The notes under the pieces are model-generated. The model was not told where the DNA came from and ran no database searches. It saw only the letters and a list, made by a program, of their open reading frames with translations. The position numbers were made by a program, and so were the translations under genes. Of a stretch of 25,392 nt of DNA, positions 1 through 7,111 are shown piece after piece. Position 1 is the first letter of the stretch, and every line of letters begins with the position of its first letter. The DNA is from Clostridium sp. UBA3947 (GTDB lineage: Bacteria; Bacillota; Clostridia; Clostridiales; Clostridiaceae): NCBI GenBank assembly GCA_002385545.1, contig DGDR01000083.1:19791-45182 (forward strand), given 5' to 3'.

Positions 1-93
1 TATATCAATATATGAGATAGGTGCTTTGTTTTGTCACAGGCAGCAGTAGTATATAAAAAAGCACTTTTGCCCCTAAAAAATAATAAGAAATGA

Positions 94-122
94 TTGACAA
101 GCTTATAGGATAACGTTAAAAT
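94..122 (+). promoter_or_regulatory. sigma-A promoter of MFS-arsR(-pepT) unit
   Basis: A perfect -35 box TTGACA (94-99) and a -10 box TAAAAT (117-122) are separated by 17 bp. Initiation would fall near 129, about 35 nt before the exporter start codon. The -10 box lies inside the palindrome at 113-133, so a protein bound there would block RNA polymerase. Confidence 0.75.
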
Positions 123-133
123 ATATTTAACGT
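113..133. promoter_or_regulatory. palindromic operator candidate
   Basis: ACGTTAAA (113-120) and TTTAACGT (126-133) form a perfect 8-bp inverted repeat around a 5-bp A/T centre, covering the -10 box and the predicted transcription start. Its size fits a dimeric winged-helix repressor. The obvious candidate is the ArsR-type protein encoded second in the same transcript, which would give negative autoregulation. That link is inferred from position only. Confidence 0.6.
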
Positions 134-163
134 CAAAAATATTTTATCGGGGAGGCTTCAGCT

Positions 164-1426
164 ATGGAAATAGTTATTGAGAATAAGAGAGGAAAACTAA
201 AACAACTAATAGGCTATAAAGACTATATGCTTTTATTTATTGCTAATTTCATTTCAAGATTTGGGGATTCCATAGATGCTATAGCCTATAGCTTTATGGT
301 ATATGAGCTTACAGGCTCTAAGCTGTTGATGGGAACTTTATTTGCTGTTAATGCTATTCCCAATATAGTTTTATCTCCCTTTGCTGGAGTTATAGCGGAT
401 AGGTTTAACAAGAAGAGGCTTATCACTATCGGCTATTTGGGAAGAGGGATAATGGTATCTATAACTGCCTTGATGCTATCAATAGGTATTCTTCAGCCTT
501 GGCATCTTTTTATTATTACACTGATAAATTCTACCTTTGAAACCTTAGTAAGCCCTGCAACAATGTCTATCTTGCCTCTGCTAATAAAAGAGGAAGTGTA
601 TTTAATAGCAAATTCTTTTTCTAATTCAGCTTTTAAGTTTGCTGAGCTACTAGGTACAGCAATGGCTGGTGTCCTTATTGGATTTATAGGTACATCTGGA
701 GCCATTTTTGTAGATGGAGCTACCTTCTTTATAGCAGTGTTGCTAATTTCATTTATGAAGGTTAGAGGGGATAAGGTGTCTAAGGAAAAGATAGAGGTTA
801 AGGCTTATATAAATGATTTAAAGGAAGGCTTTATCTTTGTAAAAAACAGCTATCTAATAAGAACAGTGCTAATGTTATTTGCCTTAATTAATTTCTGTCT
901 ATCACCTATTAATGTACTGATGCCTGCTTTTGTAAGTGAGACATTACAGGCAGATGCATCTGTGTTAAGTCTTATTGAGTCTGCTATAATAATTGGAATA
1001 ATCCTTGGCGGTTTTGCTGTAGCTTCTATTGGTACAAAAATTAAAAATCATACCCTAATGAGTTGGGGAATAATACTTTTTGGAGTTAGCTATAGCTTGT
1101 TTTACTTCCCGGGAAATATTTTGCCAGTAGGAATTTATTCAACGGCAATGAGTACCCTGGCTGCTTTCCTATTAGGCTTTGCAATTCCTTTTGTAACATC
1201 CCCTATAACCACTAAAATCATGTTAAGTACAGAGAAGAACATGATGGGAAGAGTAGGAGCCTTTATGACAATGATAAGCTGCTGTGCCATACCTTTAGGC
1301 TCTGCCATTACTGGAACTATATCAGAACTATTACCCATGACTACCATATTTGCTATAATGGGTGGTATAATAATATTAATGGGTATAAGGGCTAAAATGG
1401 ATAATAGATTAAAGGAAGCAGCTTGA
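164..1426 (+). CDS. MFS efflux transporter (MFS_3 / macrolide-efflux-like)
   Basis: A 420-aa integral membrane protein made almost entirely of hydrophobic helices with short loops, as expected for a major facilitator exporter. The conserved loop 2-3 motif of the superfamily is visible at residues 75-85 (GVIADRFNKKR), and the N-terminus RFGDSIDAIAYSFMVYELTGS is typical of the MFS_3 group of proton-driven drug or macrolide exporters. The start is supported by a GGGGAGG ribosome binding site at 149-155, 8 nt upstream. It is the first gene of a unit that continues 19 bp later with an ArsR-type regulator. Exporter plus ArsR-like repressor suggests efflux induced by a small ligand. The substrate cannot be told from the sequence. 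Confidence 0.88.
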   Translation: MEIVIENKRGKLKQLIGYKDYMLLFIANFISRFGDSIDAIAYSFMVYELTGSKLLMGTLFAVNAIPNIVLSPFAGVIADRFNKKRLITIGYLGRGIMVSITALMLSIGILQPWHLFIITLINSTFETLVSPATMSILPLLIKEEVYLIANSFSNSAFKFAELLGTAMAGVLIGFIGTSGAIFVDGATFFIAVLLISFMKVRGDKVSKEKIEVKAYINDLKEGFIFVKNSYLIRTVLMLFALINFCLSPINVLMPAFVSETLQADASVLSLIESAIIIGIILGGFAVASIGTKIKNHTLMSWGIILFGVSYSLFYFPGNILPVGIYSTAMSTLAAFLLGFAIPFVTSPITTKIMLSTEKNMMGRVGAFMTMISCCAIPLGSAITGTISELLPMTTIFAIMGGIIILMGIRAKMDNRLKEAA

Positions 1427-1445
1427 TGAAAGAGGCGATAGTGAT

Positions 1446-2030
1446 TTGAAGGATGTAAAACATTTAAAAACCTTAGAGGAAATTAGGGCAATATCGGACC
1501 CCTATCGGTATAAAATCTTGAATTGCTTTTATAAAATTGGTGAGCCTATTACTGTAAAGCAATTAGCAGATGAGCTAGGGGAGGTTCCAGCAAAGGTACA
1601 TTATCATGTGAAAAAGATGGAGAAGGCAGGGCTTTTGACTTTAGTTCATACAAAGGAGATTAATGGCATCATAGCAAAGTACTATGAGCCTACAGCCAGA
1701 CATTTTAGAATCGAAGGTGAAGAAACTGAAGGTATGAACGAGGCCTTAAAGCTAAGCGAATCTCAAAAGCTAGTTTCTCAAATTTTTGATGACAGTAAAA
1801 GAACCTTTCTGGAGCAAATGTATGTAAGGGAAAAGAAGGATAAGGGCAAAAATACATCAATTAATGTTGTAAATACAGAAAATATTTTTCTAACAGAAGA
1901 GGAAGCTCAGGAGTTAGTTGAATATATTAATGATTTTATTGATAAAAAGAGAAAAAGACCAGAAGAGGAGGCAAATAATATCAACGAATATCAATGCTTC
2001 TTCTCTATTATAAAGATGAGAGATAAGTAA
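1446..2030 (+). CDS. ArsR-like winged-helix transcriptional regulator
   Basis: A 194-aa cytoplasmic protein. Residues about 8-80 form a winged helix-turn-helix of the ArsR/HTH_20 type, recognisable by ISDPYRYKILNCF, then VKQLADELGEVPAKVHYHVKKMEKAGLL as the recognition helix, then the wing. The rest is a charged, probably helical C-terminal region for dimerisation or ligand sensing. No cysteine pair typical of metal-sensing ArsR/SmtB proteins is seen, so an organic ligand is more likely. Translation appears to begin at TTG (1446) behind an AGAGG-like site; no ATG lies at the right distance. It lies 19 bp after the MFS gene and 24 bp before pepT, and probably represses the promoter at 94-122. 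Confidence 0.82.
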   Translation: MKDVKHLKTLEEIRAISDPYRYKILNCFYKIGEPITVKQLADELGEVPAKVHYHVKKMEKAGLLTLVHTKEINGIIAKYYEPTARHFRIEGEETEGMNEALKLSESQKLVSQIFDDSKRTFLEQMYVREKKDKGKNTSINVVNTENIFLTEEEAQELVEYINDFIDKKRKRPEEEANNINEYQCFFSIIKMRDK

Positions 2031-2054
2031 ATTTATAAAAAAGGGGAAATTATT

Positions 2055-3281
2055 ATGACAACAGTAGTTGAAAGATTCTTAAAGTATGTAAAAATCGATA
2101 CCAGATCCGATGAGGATTCTACCACAGTGCCAAGTACTGCAAAGCAGCTAAATTTGGCTAGGGAATTAGTGAAGGAAATGGAGGAAATGGGTCTGAAGAA
2201 TGTATCCTTAGATGATAATGGATACGTGATGGCAGAGCTGCCTTCTAACATAGATAAGGATGTACCAGTTATAGGATTTATAGCCCACATGGATACATCA
2301 CCAGACATGACTGGAGAAAATGTTAACCCACAGATAGTGAAAAAATATGATGGGGGAGACATTATCCTTAATAAGGAGCAAAATATAGTACTGTCACCAA
2401 TGGAATTTCCTGAATTAAGAGATTATGTAGGTCAGGATTTGATAACCACAGATGGAACAACTCTTTTAGGGGCCGATGATAAGGCAGGAATAGCAGGTAT
2501 ACTTGCAGCTATGGAATATTTAATGGCCCATCCAGAGATTAAGCATGGTACTATAAAGATTGGCTTTACTCCTGATGAGGAGGTTGGCCGAGGAGCAGAT
2601 TACTTTGATGTAGAAAAGTTTGGAGCAGATTTGGCCTATACCGTAGACGGCGGTAAAATAGGTGAATTGGAATACGAAAGCTTTAATGCAGCTGCAGCCA
2701 AAATTAAAATTAAGGGAAGAAATGTACATCCTGGATATGCAGCAGGAAAGATGGTAAATTCAATTTTAATTGCCAATGAGATAATAGGAAGCTTTCCAGC
2801 AGATGAGGTGCCAGAAAAGACTGCTGGTTATGATGGTTTCTATCATTTAAACTCCATGCATGGGGAAGTAGAAGAAAGCAACTTACATTATTTAATTAGA
2901 GATTTTAGCAGAGAAAGCTTTGAAAGAAGAAAGCAGTTTGTAGTTGACCTTGTGGAGAAAATGAATAAGAAGTATGGGGAAGGCACTGTTATTTTAGATT
3001 TAAAGGATCAATACTACAACATGAAGGAAAAGATTGATGAGGTTAAATATATAGTAGATATAGCCTTCGAGGCTATGGAAGCCGTTGGGGTTAAGCCTAT
3101 AGTAAGACCTATAAGAGGCGGTACTGATGGTTCCAGATTAAGCTTTATGGGACTTCCTACACCTAACATATTTGCAGGAGGAGAGAATTTCCACGGAAAG
3201 TATGAATATATATCCATTCAGTCCTTGGAAAAGGTTGTAGAGGTTATTGTAAAAATTGCAGAGCTTTTTGCAAATAGATAA
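2055..3281 (+). CDS. pepT: peptidase T (tripeptide aminopeptidase)
   Basis: A 408-aa M20-family metallopeptidase that removes N-terminal residues from tripeptides in the cytoplasm. The di-zinc ligands and catalytic residues are in their expected places: H78 and D80 in IAHMDTSPD, D141 in GADDKAG, the E175-E176 pair in TPDEEVG, D198 in YTVDGG and H380 in ENFHGKYEY. The C-terminal GGTDGSRLSFMGLPTPN signature is intact. Length matches known PepT proteins of about 410 aa. An AAGGGG site at 2041-2046 supports the ATG start. The gene lies only 24 bp after the ArsR-like gene with no terminator between, so it may be partly read from the exporter promoter. It ends just before a bidirectional terminator. 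Confidence 0.95.
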   Translation: MTTVVERFLKYVKIDTRSDEDSTTVPSTAKQLNLARELVKEMEEMGLKNVSLDDNGYVMAELPSNIDKDVPVIGFIAHMDTSPDMTGENVNPQIVKKYDGGDIILNKEQNIVLSPMEFPELRDYVGQDLITTDGTTLLGADDKAGIAGILAAMEYLMAHPEIKHGTIKIGFTPDEEVGRGADYFDVEKFGADLAYTVDGGKIGELEYESFNAAAAKIKIKGRNVHPGYAAGKMVNSILIANEIIGSFPADEVPEKTAGYDGFYHLNSMHGEVEESNLHYLIRDFSRESFERRKQFVVDLVEKMNKKYGEGTVILDLKDQYYNMKEKIDEVKYIVDIAFEAMEAVGVKPIVRPIRGGTDGSRLSFMGLPTPNIFAGGENFHGKYEYISIQSLEKVVEVIVKIAELFANR

Positions 3282-3296
3282 GGTTTGAAAAAAGGG

Positions 3297-3350
3297 AAAA
3301 GGTCTGTTGCACAAGAACTGATTTACCAGTTGTGCAGCAGACCTTCTTTT
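3297..3350 (+). terminator. bidirectional terminator, stem-bulge type
   Basis: GGTCTGTTGCAC (3301-3312) pairs with GTGCAGCAGACC (3332-3343) with one G-U pair. Inside it, AACTG pairs with CAGTT around ATTTAC, and AAG (3313-3315) bulges out. AAAA lies before and TTCTTTT after, so it can stop transcripts from both strands. It lies between convergent pepT and degV. It shares its outer stem and bulge with the terminator at 7034-7077. Confidence 0.85.
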
Positions 3351-3361
3351 ATAATTAGGAA

Positions 3362-4237
3362 TTAATCGTCGCCTCTATCATTACCGAAGAAGAATAGGGC
3401 TATAGTTCCAGGACCGGAATGGGATCCTATAACTGGTCCTACATAGTTGAAAATAACATCCTTAATATTAAACTCTTCCTTAATTAGTCTTTCAAGCAAT
3501 CTTGCATCGTCTTCGCAATCACCATGGCTGATAGCTATAACCTGATTGTCAGGGTCCACAATTCTTTGCTTTAGGGCATCGGCTAAGGCCCTAATAGACT
3601 TCTTTCTTCCTTTAACCTTGGTAACAGGCACTAGTTTACCTTCCTTGTTAACCTTAAGAACAGGCTTAATATCCAATAAGGTACCTAAAATAGCACTGGT
3701 GGAGGAAACTCTTCCCCCTCTTTTTAGGTGGTGTAGGTCGTCTACTGTGAACCAATGATTTAATTTTAACTTGTTGTTTTCTACCCAGTTAACAACAGCC
3801 TCCTTTGACTCTCCAGCCTTTAGTCTTTCACAAGCGTTATAAACTAATAAGCCCAAGCCCAAGGATGCACATTTAGAATCAATAATAGAGATATCTGCAC
3901 TAGGATTTTCCTCTAATATTGTATCTCTTGCAATGCAGGCACTGTTATAAGTACCACTAAGGGCTGATGAGAAGGCTATATATATTAAAGAATAGCCCTC
4001 GGATACATACTTGCGAAAGGTTTCCTCGAAGGTAGAAGGATTTATTTGAGATGTAGAAGACATCTCGCCCTTCCTTAACTCGTTGTAGAAATCTTTATAG
4101 CTTATGGATTTTCCAAAGTCATCTTGATAATCCACGCCCTTAAAATGAAAGGTTAGAGGCATTATCAATATATTATTGTCTTCGGTGTATTTAACTGGTA
4201 GATCAGAACAAGAATCAGTTATCAACAAAATTTTCAT
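3362..4237 (-). CDS. DegV family fatty-acid-binding protein
   Basis: A 291-aa cytoplasmic protein of the DegV family, which binds long-chain fatty acids; family members of the FakB type hand them to a fatty acid kinase. Diagnostic segments are ILLITDSCSDLP at the N-terminus, the STSQ loop at residues 61-64, SSALSGTYNSA (90-100), DDLHHLKRGGRVS, ISHGDCEDDARLLERL and a C-terminal GPVIGSHSGPGTIALFF. Full length for the family (about 280-290 aa). The ATG start has AAGGAGC 7 nt upstream. It converges on pepT and shares its terminator. No kinase partner gene is present in the window, and DegV paralogues are commonly scattered in Clostridia, so the exact lipid role is inferred from family only. Confidence 0.93.
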   Translation of the reverse strand: MKILLITDSCSDLPVKYTEDNNILIMPLTFHFKGVDYQDDFGKSISYKDFYNELRKGEMSSTSQINPSTFEETFRKYVSEGYSLIYIAFSSALSGTYNSACIARDTILEENPSADISIIDSKCASLGLGLLVYNACERLKAGESKEAVVNWVENNKLKLNHWFTVDDLHHLKRGGRVSSTSAILGTLLDIKPVLKVNKEGKLVPVTKVKGRKKSIRALADALKQRIVDPDNQVIAISHGDCEDDARLLERLIKEEFNIKDVIFNYVGPVIGSHSGPGTIALFFFGNDRGDD

Positions 4238-4440
4238 AGAAACGCTCCTTACAAATTTATTAGGGTAAAATAAAATTAATTTATATTTTAAAGGTTTTTA
4301 CTTTAATTTAGTCCATTCCAAGCTAGATAGATGAATTGATTATAACATAATTTCTCAGGTAGATAAATACAGAACATAAGCTTTATTAATAAGATTCCAC
4401 TTATATGGATTTTTATTACTGTAATGGCCTTATAATTTCT

Positions 4441-4469
4441 TTGTAGAAAGTTAAATCAACCAGTATAAT
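4441..4469 (+). promoter_or_regulatory. possible promoter of the DUF2161 gene
   Basis: A perfect TATAAT (4464-4469) stands 30 bp before the start codon, with a poor -35 candidate TTGTAG (4441-4446) 17 bp upstream. The -10 match is good and the -35 match weak. Confidence 0.4.
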
Positions 4470-4498
4470 AGAGTTAAGATTAAACAAAAAGGTGAGAA

Positions 4499-5239
4499 AT
4501 GATGAAGGATGAAATAAAGGAAGAGGATTTATACCCGCCAGTGAAGGAATATTTTGAGTCTTTAGGCTATAAGGTTAATGGAGAGGTGCGAAGCTGTGAT
4601 ATGACAGCCTTAAAGGACGAGGAGCTTATTATTGTGGAGCTAAAGAAAAACCTCACCGTAAGCCTATTAACCCAGGCGGTTATTCGGCAAAGAACTGCTG
4701 ACCTTGTTTACATAGCTATACCAAAGCCTAAAAAATTTAGGTTTAATGCTAAGTGGAAGGATACCTTACATTTACTAAGACGATTGGAGCTAGGTTTGAT
4801 TGTAGTAGATATAAAAAAGGGAATAAGTACCGTGGAAGTGGTACAGGAGCCAGTTCCTTTTGACCGAAATAAAAGCATCCAGTTAAATAAGAAAAAAAGA
4901 AGGCTCTTGATAGAGGAGATAGAAGGAAGAAATATAGATTTAAACAAAGGAGGCAGCAGGGGCAAAAAATTGGTGACAGCCTATAGAGAAGCAGCCATCT
5001 TAATAGCTTCCTGCTTAGAGCTATATGGTCCCTTATCGCCAAAGGAGCTAAGATCCCTAGGCAGTGATGATAAAAAGACAAGCTCTATTTTAAATCAAAA
5101 TTACTATGGCTGGTTTGAAAGGGTGAAAAAAGGAGTTTATACCCTAACAGAACAAGGTCGTAGGGACTTACAGCAATATCCTGAACTTGTAGAATACTAT
5201 CAAGATAAATTAAAAAATAAGGGTATAGAAGGGGATTAG
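4499..5239 (+). CDS. DUF2161 protein: PD-(D/E)XK nuclease fold plus winged helix
   Basis: A 246-aa cytoplasmic protein. Its N-terminal half carries a PD-(D/E)XK-type core: E29, D34, then E47-L-K49 in IIVELKK, followed by a helix rich in Q and R (QAVIRQRTADLVYIAIPKP), as in restriction-endonuclease-like folds and in the DUF2161 putative phosphodiesterase family. Residues about 165-230 look like a winged helix (YGPLSPKELRSL, then KKGVYTLTEQGRRDL). This suggests a DNA-interacting enzyme or regulator, but its substrate is unknown. Two start codons are in tandem: ATG at 4499 is only 4 nt from AAGGTG, while ATG at 4502 is 7 nt away and may be the true start. It stands alone, with no methyltransferase beside it to suggest restriction. 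Confidence 0.8.
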   Translation: MMKDEIKEEDLYPPVKEYFESLGYKVNGEVRSCDMTALKDEELIIVELKKNLTVSLLTQAVIRQRTADLVYIAIPKPKKFRFNAKWKDTLHLLRRLELGLIVVDIKKGISTVEVVQEPVPFDRNKSIQLNKKKRRLLIEEIEGRNIDLNKGGSRGKKLVTAYREAAILIASCLELYGPLSPKELRSLGSDDKKTSSILNQNYYGWFERVKKGVYTLTEQGRRDLQQYPELVEYYQDKLKNKGIEGD

Positions 5240-5359
5240 ATAGCTAACCGCTAAAAATTACCTTAAATTAATAAATGTATATTTAACTTAAAAATTGAAA
5301 CAATATAACTAGGAATAAGAAATGGAGCCGCCTGCTATAAAAATGTGAGGTGATAACAA

Positions 5360-5497
5360 ATGAAGAAATGGAAAACCTTAATGCTGTTAACCCTTTGTGT
5401 GAATATTATGCCCTTATTAGGATTTAATATAACTGAAAATGGAACAGATATTAAGGATACCTTCAGAATATATGTAACAAAACCCTTGAAAATATAA
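5360..5497 (+). CDS. small 45-aa peptide, signal-peptide-like
   Basis: A short gene of 45 codons beginning MKKWKTLMLLTLCVNIMPLL and ending FRIYVTKPLKI. It has a near-ideal ribosome binding site GAGGTGA (5347-5353) 6 nt before ATG, and its stop codon runs straight into a perfect U-tailed terminator at 5496-5525. Both signals argue that it is really expressed. The N-terminus has lysines followed by a hydrophobic stretch to about residue 22, so it may be exported or membrane-attached. The remaining 23 residues are polar (NITENGTDIKD). I recognise no family. It stands alone between the DUF2161 gene and the folT leader. Confidence 0.6.
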   Translation: MKKWKTLMLLTLCVNIMPLLGFNITENGTDIKDTFRIYVTKPLKI

Positions 5498-5528
5498 ATC
5501 GAGCTATAAGTATTAGCTCGATTTTTAA
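5496..5528 (+). terminator. rho-independent terminator after the 45-aa gene
   Basis: AAATCGAGCTA (5496-5506) and TAGCTCGATTT (5514-5524) form a perfect 11-bp stem with a 7-nt loop, followed by a short T run. The stem starts inside the stop codon of the 45-aa gene. Confidence 0.85.
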
Positions 5529-5687
5529 ATTTCCCAATTAATGTACACATCTGTCCAATATTTAGGCATTTCAAGAACATGAGGAAAGCTATAAAAGTCA
5601 TGCTCCCTGTAAGGCTTCCTTCTAATATTCTATAAGATATGAAAATATTTTCACAGTTTTTTCTGCAATTTTATGAAAAATTAAATA

Positions 5688-5716
5688 TAGACAGTGCCTT
5701 TTCCCTATGTTATAAT
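5688..5716 (+). promoter_or_regulatory. extended -10 sigma-A promoter of the folT leader
   Basis: TAGACA (5688-5693, five of six matches to the -35 consensus), a 17-bp spacer and a perfect TATAAT (5711-5716) preceded by TG at 5708-5709, which makes an extended -10. Transcription would start near 5723, about 30 nt before the riboswitch. Confidence 0.8.
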
Positions 5717-5751
5717 ATACCTAAGTTAAAAGTAAATAGAAATAAAAGCTG

Positions 5752-5854
5752 TAGCAGAGCAGGTATTACGCGTTAAGTGTTAGAGGATGGGAGTATAGCC
5801 TCTAAACGAAAAACCTAAATTTAGGTTTGCGATGTAATATTTCATCCACTGTTA
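5752..5854 (+). ncRNA. tetrahydrofolate (THF) riboswitch
   Basis: The conserved core of the THF (folate) riboswitch is present: GAGCAG just after P1, CGCGTTAAGTG at 5769-5779, GGATGGGAGTATAGCC, AACGAAAAACC, GCGATGTAATATT and CATCCAC near the 3' end. The expected helices can be drawn. P1 is TAGCAG (5752-5757) with CTGTTA (5849-5854). P2 is TATTAC with GTAATA. P3 is TTAGAGG (5780-5786) with CCTCTAA (5799-5805). A further hairpin is the palindrome AAACCTAAATTTAGGTTT (5811-5828). In known cases this RNA binds THF and shuts off folate transport or synthesis genes. Here it precedes folT, which fits. Confidence 0.9.
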
Positions 5855-5923
5855 CGTTAAAAGGTCTTTCTTTCTTTTTAATGTAACAAGATAAAAGGAA
5901 GGAAAGACCTTTTATCTTGTTAC
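5851..5923 (+). promoter_or_regulatory. putative riboswitch expression platform: competing hairpins
   Basis: Three pairings compete. GTTACGTTAAAA (5851-5862) can pair with TTTTAATGTAAC (5876-5887), using the 3' strand of riboswitch P1. GTAACAAGATAAAAGG (5883-5898) pairs perfectly over 16 bp with CCTTTTATCTTGTTAC (5908-5923). AAAAGGTCTTTC (5859-5870) can pair with GAAAGACCTTTT (5902-5913). The overlaps make the folds mutually exclusive, so ligand-bound P1 would free the 16-bp hairpin. That hairpin lacks a proper U tract, so its mode of control is unclear. Confidence 0.6.
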
Positions 5924-6047
5924 TAAGTAAACTTAACATAGGAAAGGTCCATAAAACATGTTTTGCCACAGCAGAGTTTCTAGTTCTTATAACTTGGTCT
6001 TTTTATCAAAAATCAAAATTGAACTAAGATATTAAGGGGGTTTTTTT

Positions 6048-6830
6048 ATGGACAAAAACAAACAAAAAGATTACATTAGAAAGGTTGTATTTACTGGAGT
6101 TATCATAGCTATGGCTCTAGCAGTAAGAACCTTTAGCCAGATGGTATACATAGGTGGGGTACCAGCTATGAGAATTGGTATATCTGGTATATTTTCTAAA
6201 ATTCCAGCTTTGCTTTTTGGACCATTGTTTGGGGGAATAACTGGTGCCATAGTTGATGTTATAGGATTTCTTATGAAGCCTACAGGTGCCTACTTACCTT
6301 GGTACACTCTCACCGCTATTATGTCTGGTGTACTAACAGCTATACTATGGAAGAACATAAAGCGGTTTAATGCGGAAAGCTTTCAAAAGATATTTATAAT
6401 CATATTTATCCTCATAGGAGTTATTGGACTAGTTAATCATATATGCTTTTTATTCTACCAAGACTCCAATTGGGCTCAGTTTATTGGTTCCTTGAAAAAT
6501 AAATATTTTGCTATATATGGCCTTGAAATTTTGTCAGTGGTAGGGATATTACTCTTCTTTATTGATTGGGCCATAAGAAAAAAGTTCAAAGTAGAATTTG
6601 TACATAAATATTCTCTAAAGCTACTAATTGCAGTAGGTATACCTGGTCTTATAGAGACTACTATTAATACCTTTATAATACTTGCTACTTGGGTAGGAGT
6701 TAATAAGCCAGGCTTTATAGTGTTCTGGATACCTAGATTTATTGAGCAGATAGGTCAGACCATACTACAGGCCTACACTATTCCATTTATCCTGTATGCT
6801 TATGAGAAATTTGCTGTAAAGAAAGATTAA
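6048..6830 (+). CDS. folT: ECF transporter folate substrate-binding subunit FolT
   Basis: A 260-aa membrane protein that acts as the substrate-binding (S) component of an energy-coupling-factor transporter, capturing folate and docking on shared EcfT/EcfA subunits encoded elsewhere. The S-component signature is clear: MRIGISGIFSKIPALLFGPL (41-60), then GGITGAIVDVIGFLMKPTGAY (62-82) and a following helix WYTLTAIMSGVL. It is longer than many FolT proteins of about 170-190 aa because of an added hydrophobic segment around 110-175. A start-proximal AAGGGGG (6034-6040), separated from ATG by seven T, supports the start. The THF riboswitch upstream strongly supports folate as the ligand. A terminator follows within 10 bp, so it is a single-gene unit. 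Confidence 0.88.
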   Translation: MDKNKQKDYIRKVVFTGVIIAMALAVRTFSQMVYIGGVPAMRIGISGIFSKIPALLFGPLFGGITGAIVDVIGFLMKPTGAYLPWYTLTAIMSGVLTAILWKNIKRFNAESFQKIFIIIFILIGVIGLVNHICFLFYQDSNWAQFIGSLKNKYFAIYGLEILSVVGILLFFIDWAIRKKFKVEFVHKYSLKLLIAVGIPGLIETTINTFIILATWVGVNKPGFIVFWIPRFIEQIGQTILQAYTIPFILYAYEKFAVKKD

Positions 6831-6837
6831 TAGTAAA

Positions 6838-6877
6838 TGCCGGTTTGTAGCCTTTCCATGCAAACCGGCAATTTTTA
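6838..6877 (+). terminator. rho-independent terminator of folT
   Basis: TGCCGGTTTG (6838-6847) and CAAACCGGCA (6861-6870) form a perfect 10-bp G/C-rich stem with a 13-nt loop, followed by ATTTTTAT. Confidence 0.92.
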
Positions 6878-6941
6878 TATCTTTTGGACTTGGAATTTGT
6901 CTGCTGCCTTTTCCTCGCTTTTTTAGCTTTTAAAGGTAGGA

Positions 6942-7016
6942 TAGCACTTTTTCAAATATATTGCTTTGATTTAAAAAATGTTGATAAATAAGCGAAAGAA
7001 TAGGACAAGCAATAGG
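6942..7016. repeat. intergenic repeat copy A
   Basis: About 75 bp that aligns with 8340-8413. Shared words in order are CTTTTT, TTGCTTTG, TT-AAAAAA, TTGATA and GGACAAGCA, giving roughly three-quarters identity by eye. The two copies flank the rnz operon in direct orientation. I see no coding potential. It is either a dispersed intergenic element or a local duplication. Confidence 0.55.
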
Positions 7017-7030
7017 GAGCATTTTTTATG

Positions 7031-7077
7031 TAAAAAAAGACTGTTGCATAACTAGCAAACTAGTTATTGTGCAACAG
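7031..7077 (-). terminator. terminator of the rnz-DUF4250 operon
   Basis: CTGTTGCA (7041-7048) pairs with TGCAACAG (7070-7077), and TAACTAG (7049-7055) with CTAGTTA (7060-7066), around a CAAA loop with TTG (7067-7069) bulged. On the minus strand the stem is followed by a run of seven T, so it stops the leftward operon. The design matches the terminator at 3297-3350. Confidence 0.88.
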
Positions 7078-7111
7078 CTCTCATTCTAACATGTATTTGT
7101 GGTAGATAATA

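Noticed and set aside
5335..5601. An 88-codon minus-strand open frame with a hydrophobic start
   Set aside because: It runs antisense through the 45-aa gene, its ribosome binding site and its terminator, has no ribosome binding site of its own, and its composition is that of chance A/T-rich antisense DNA.
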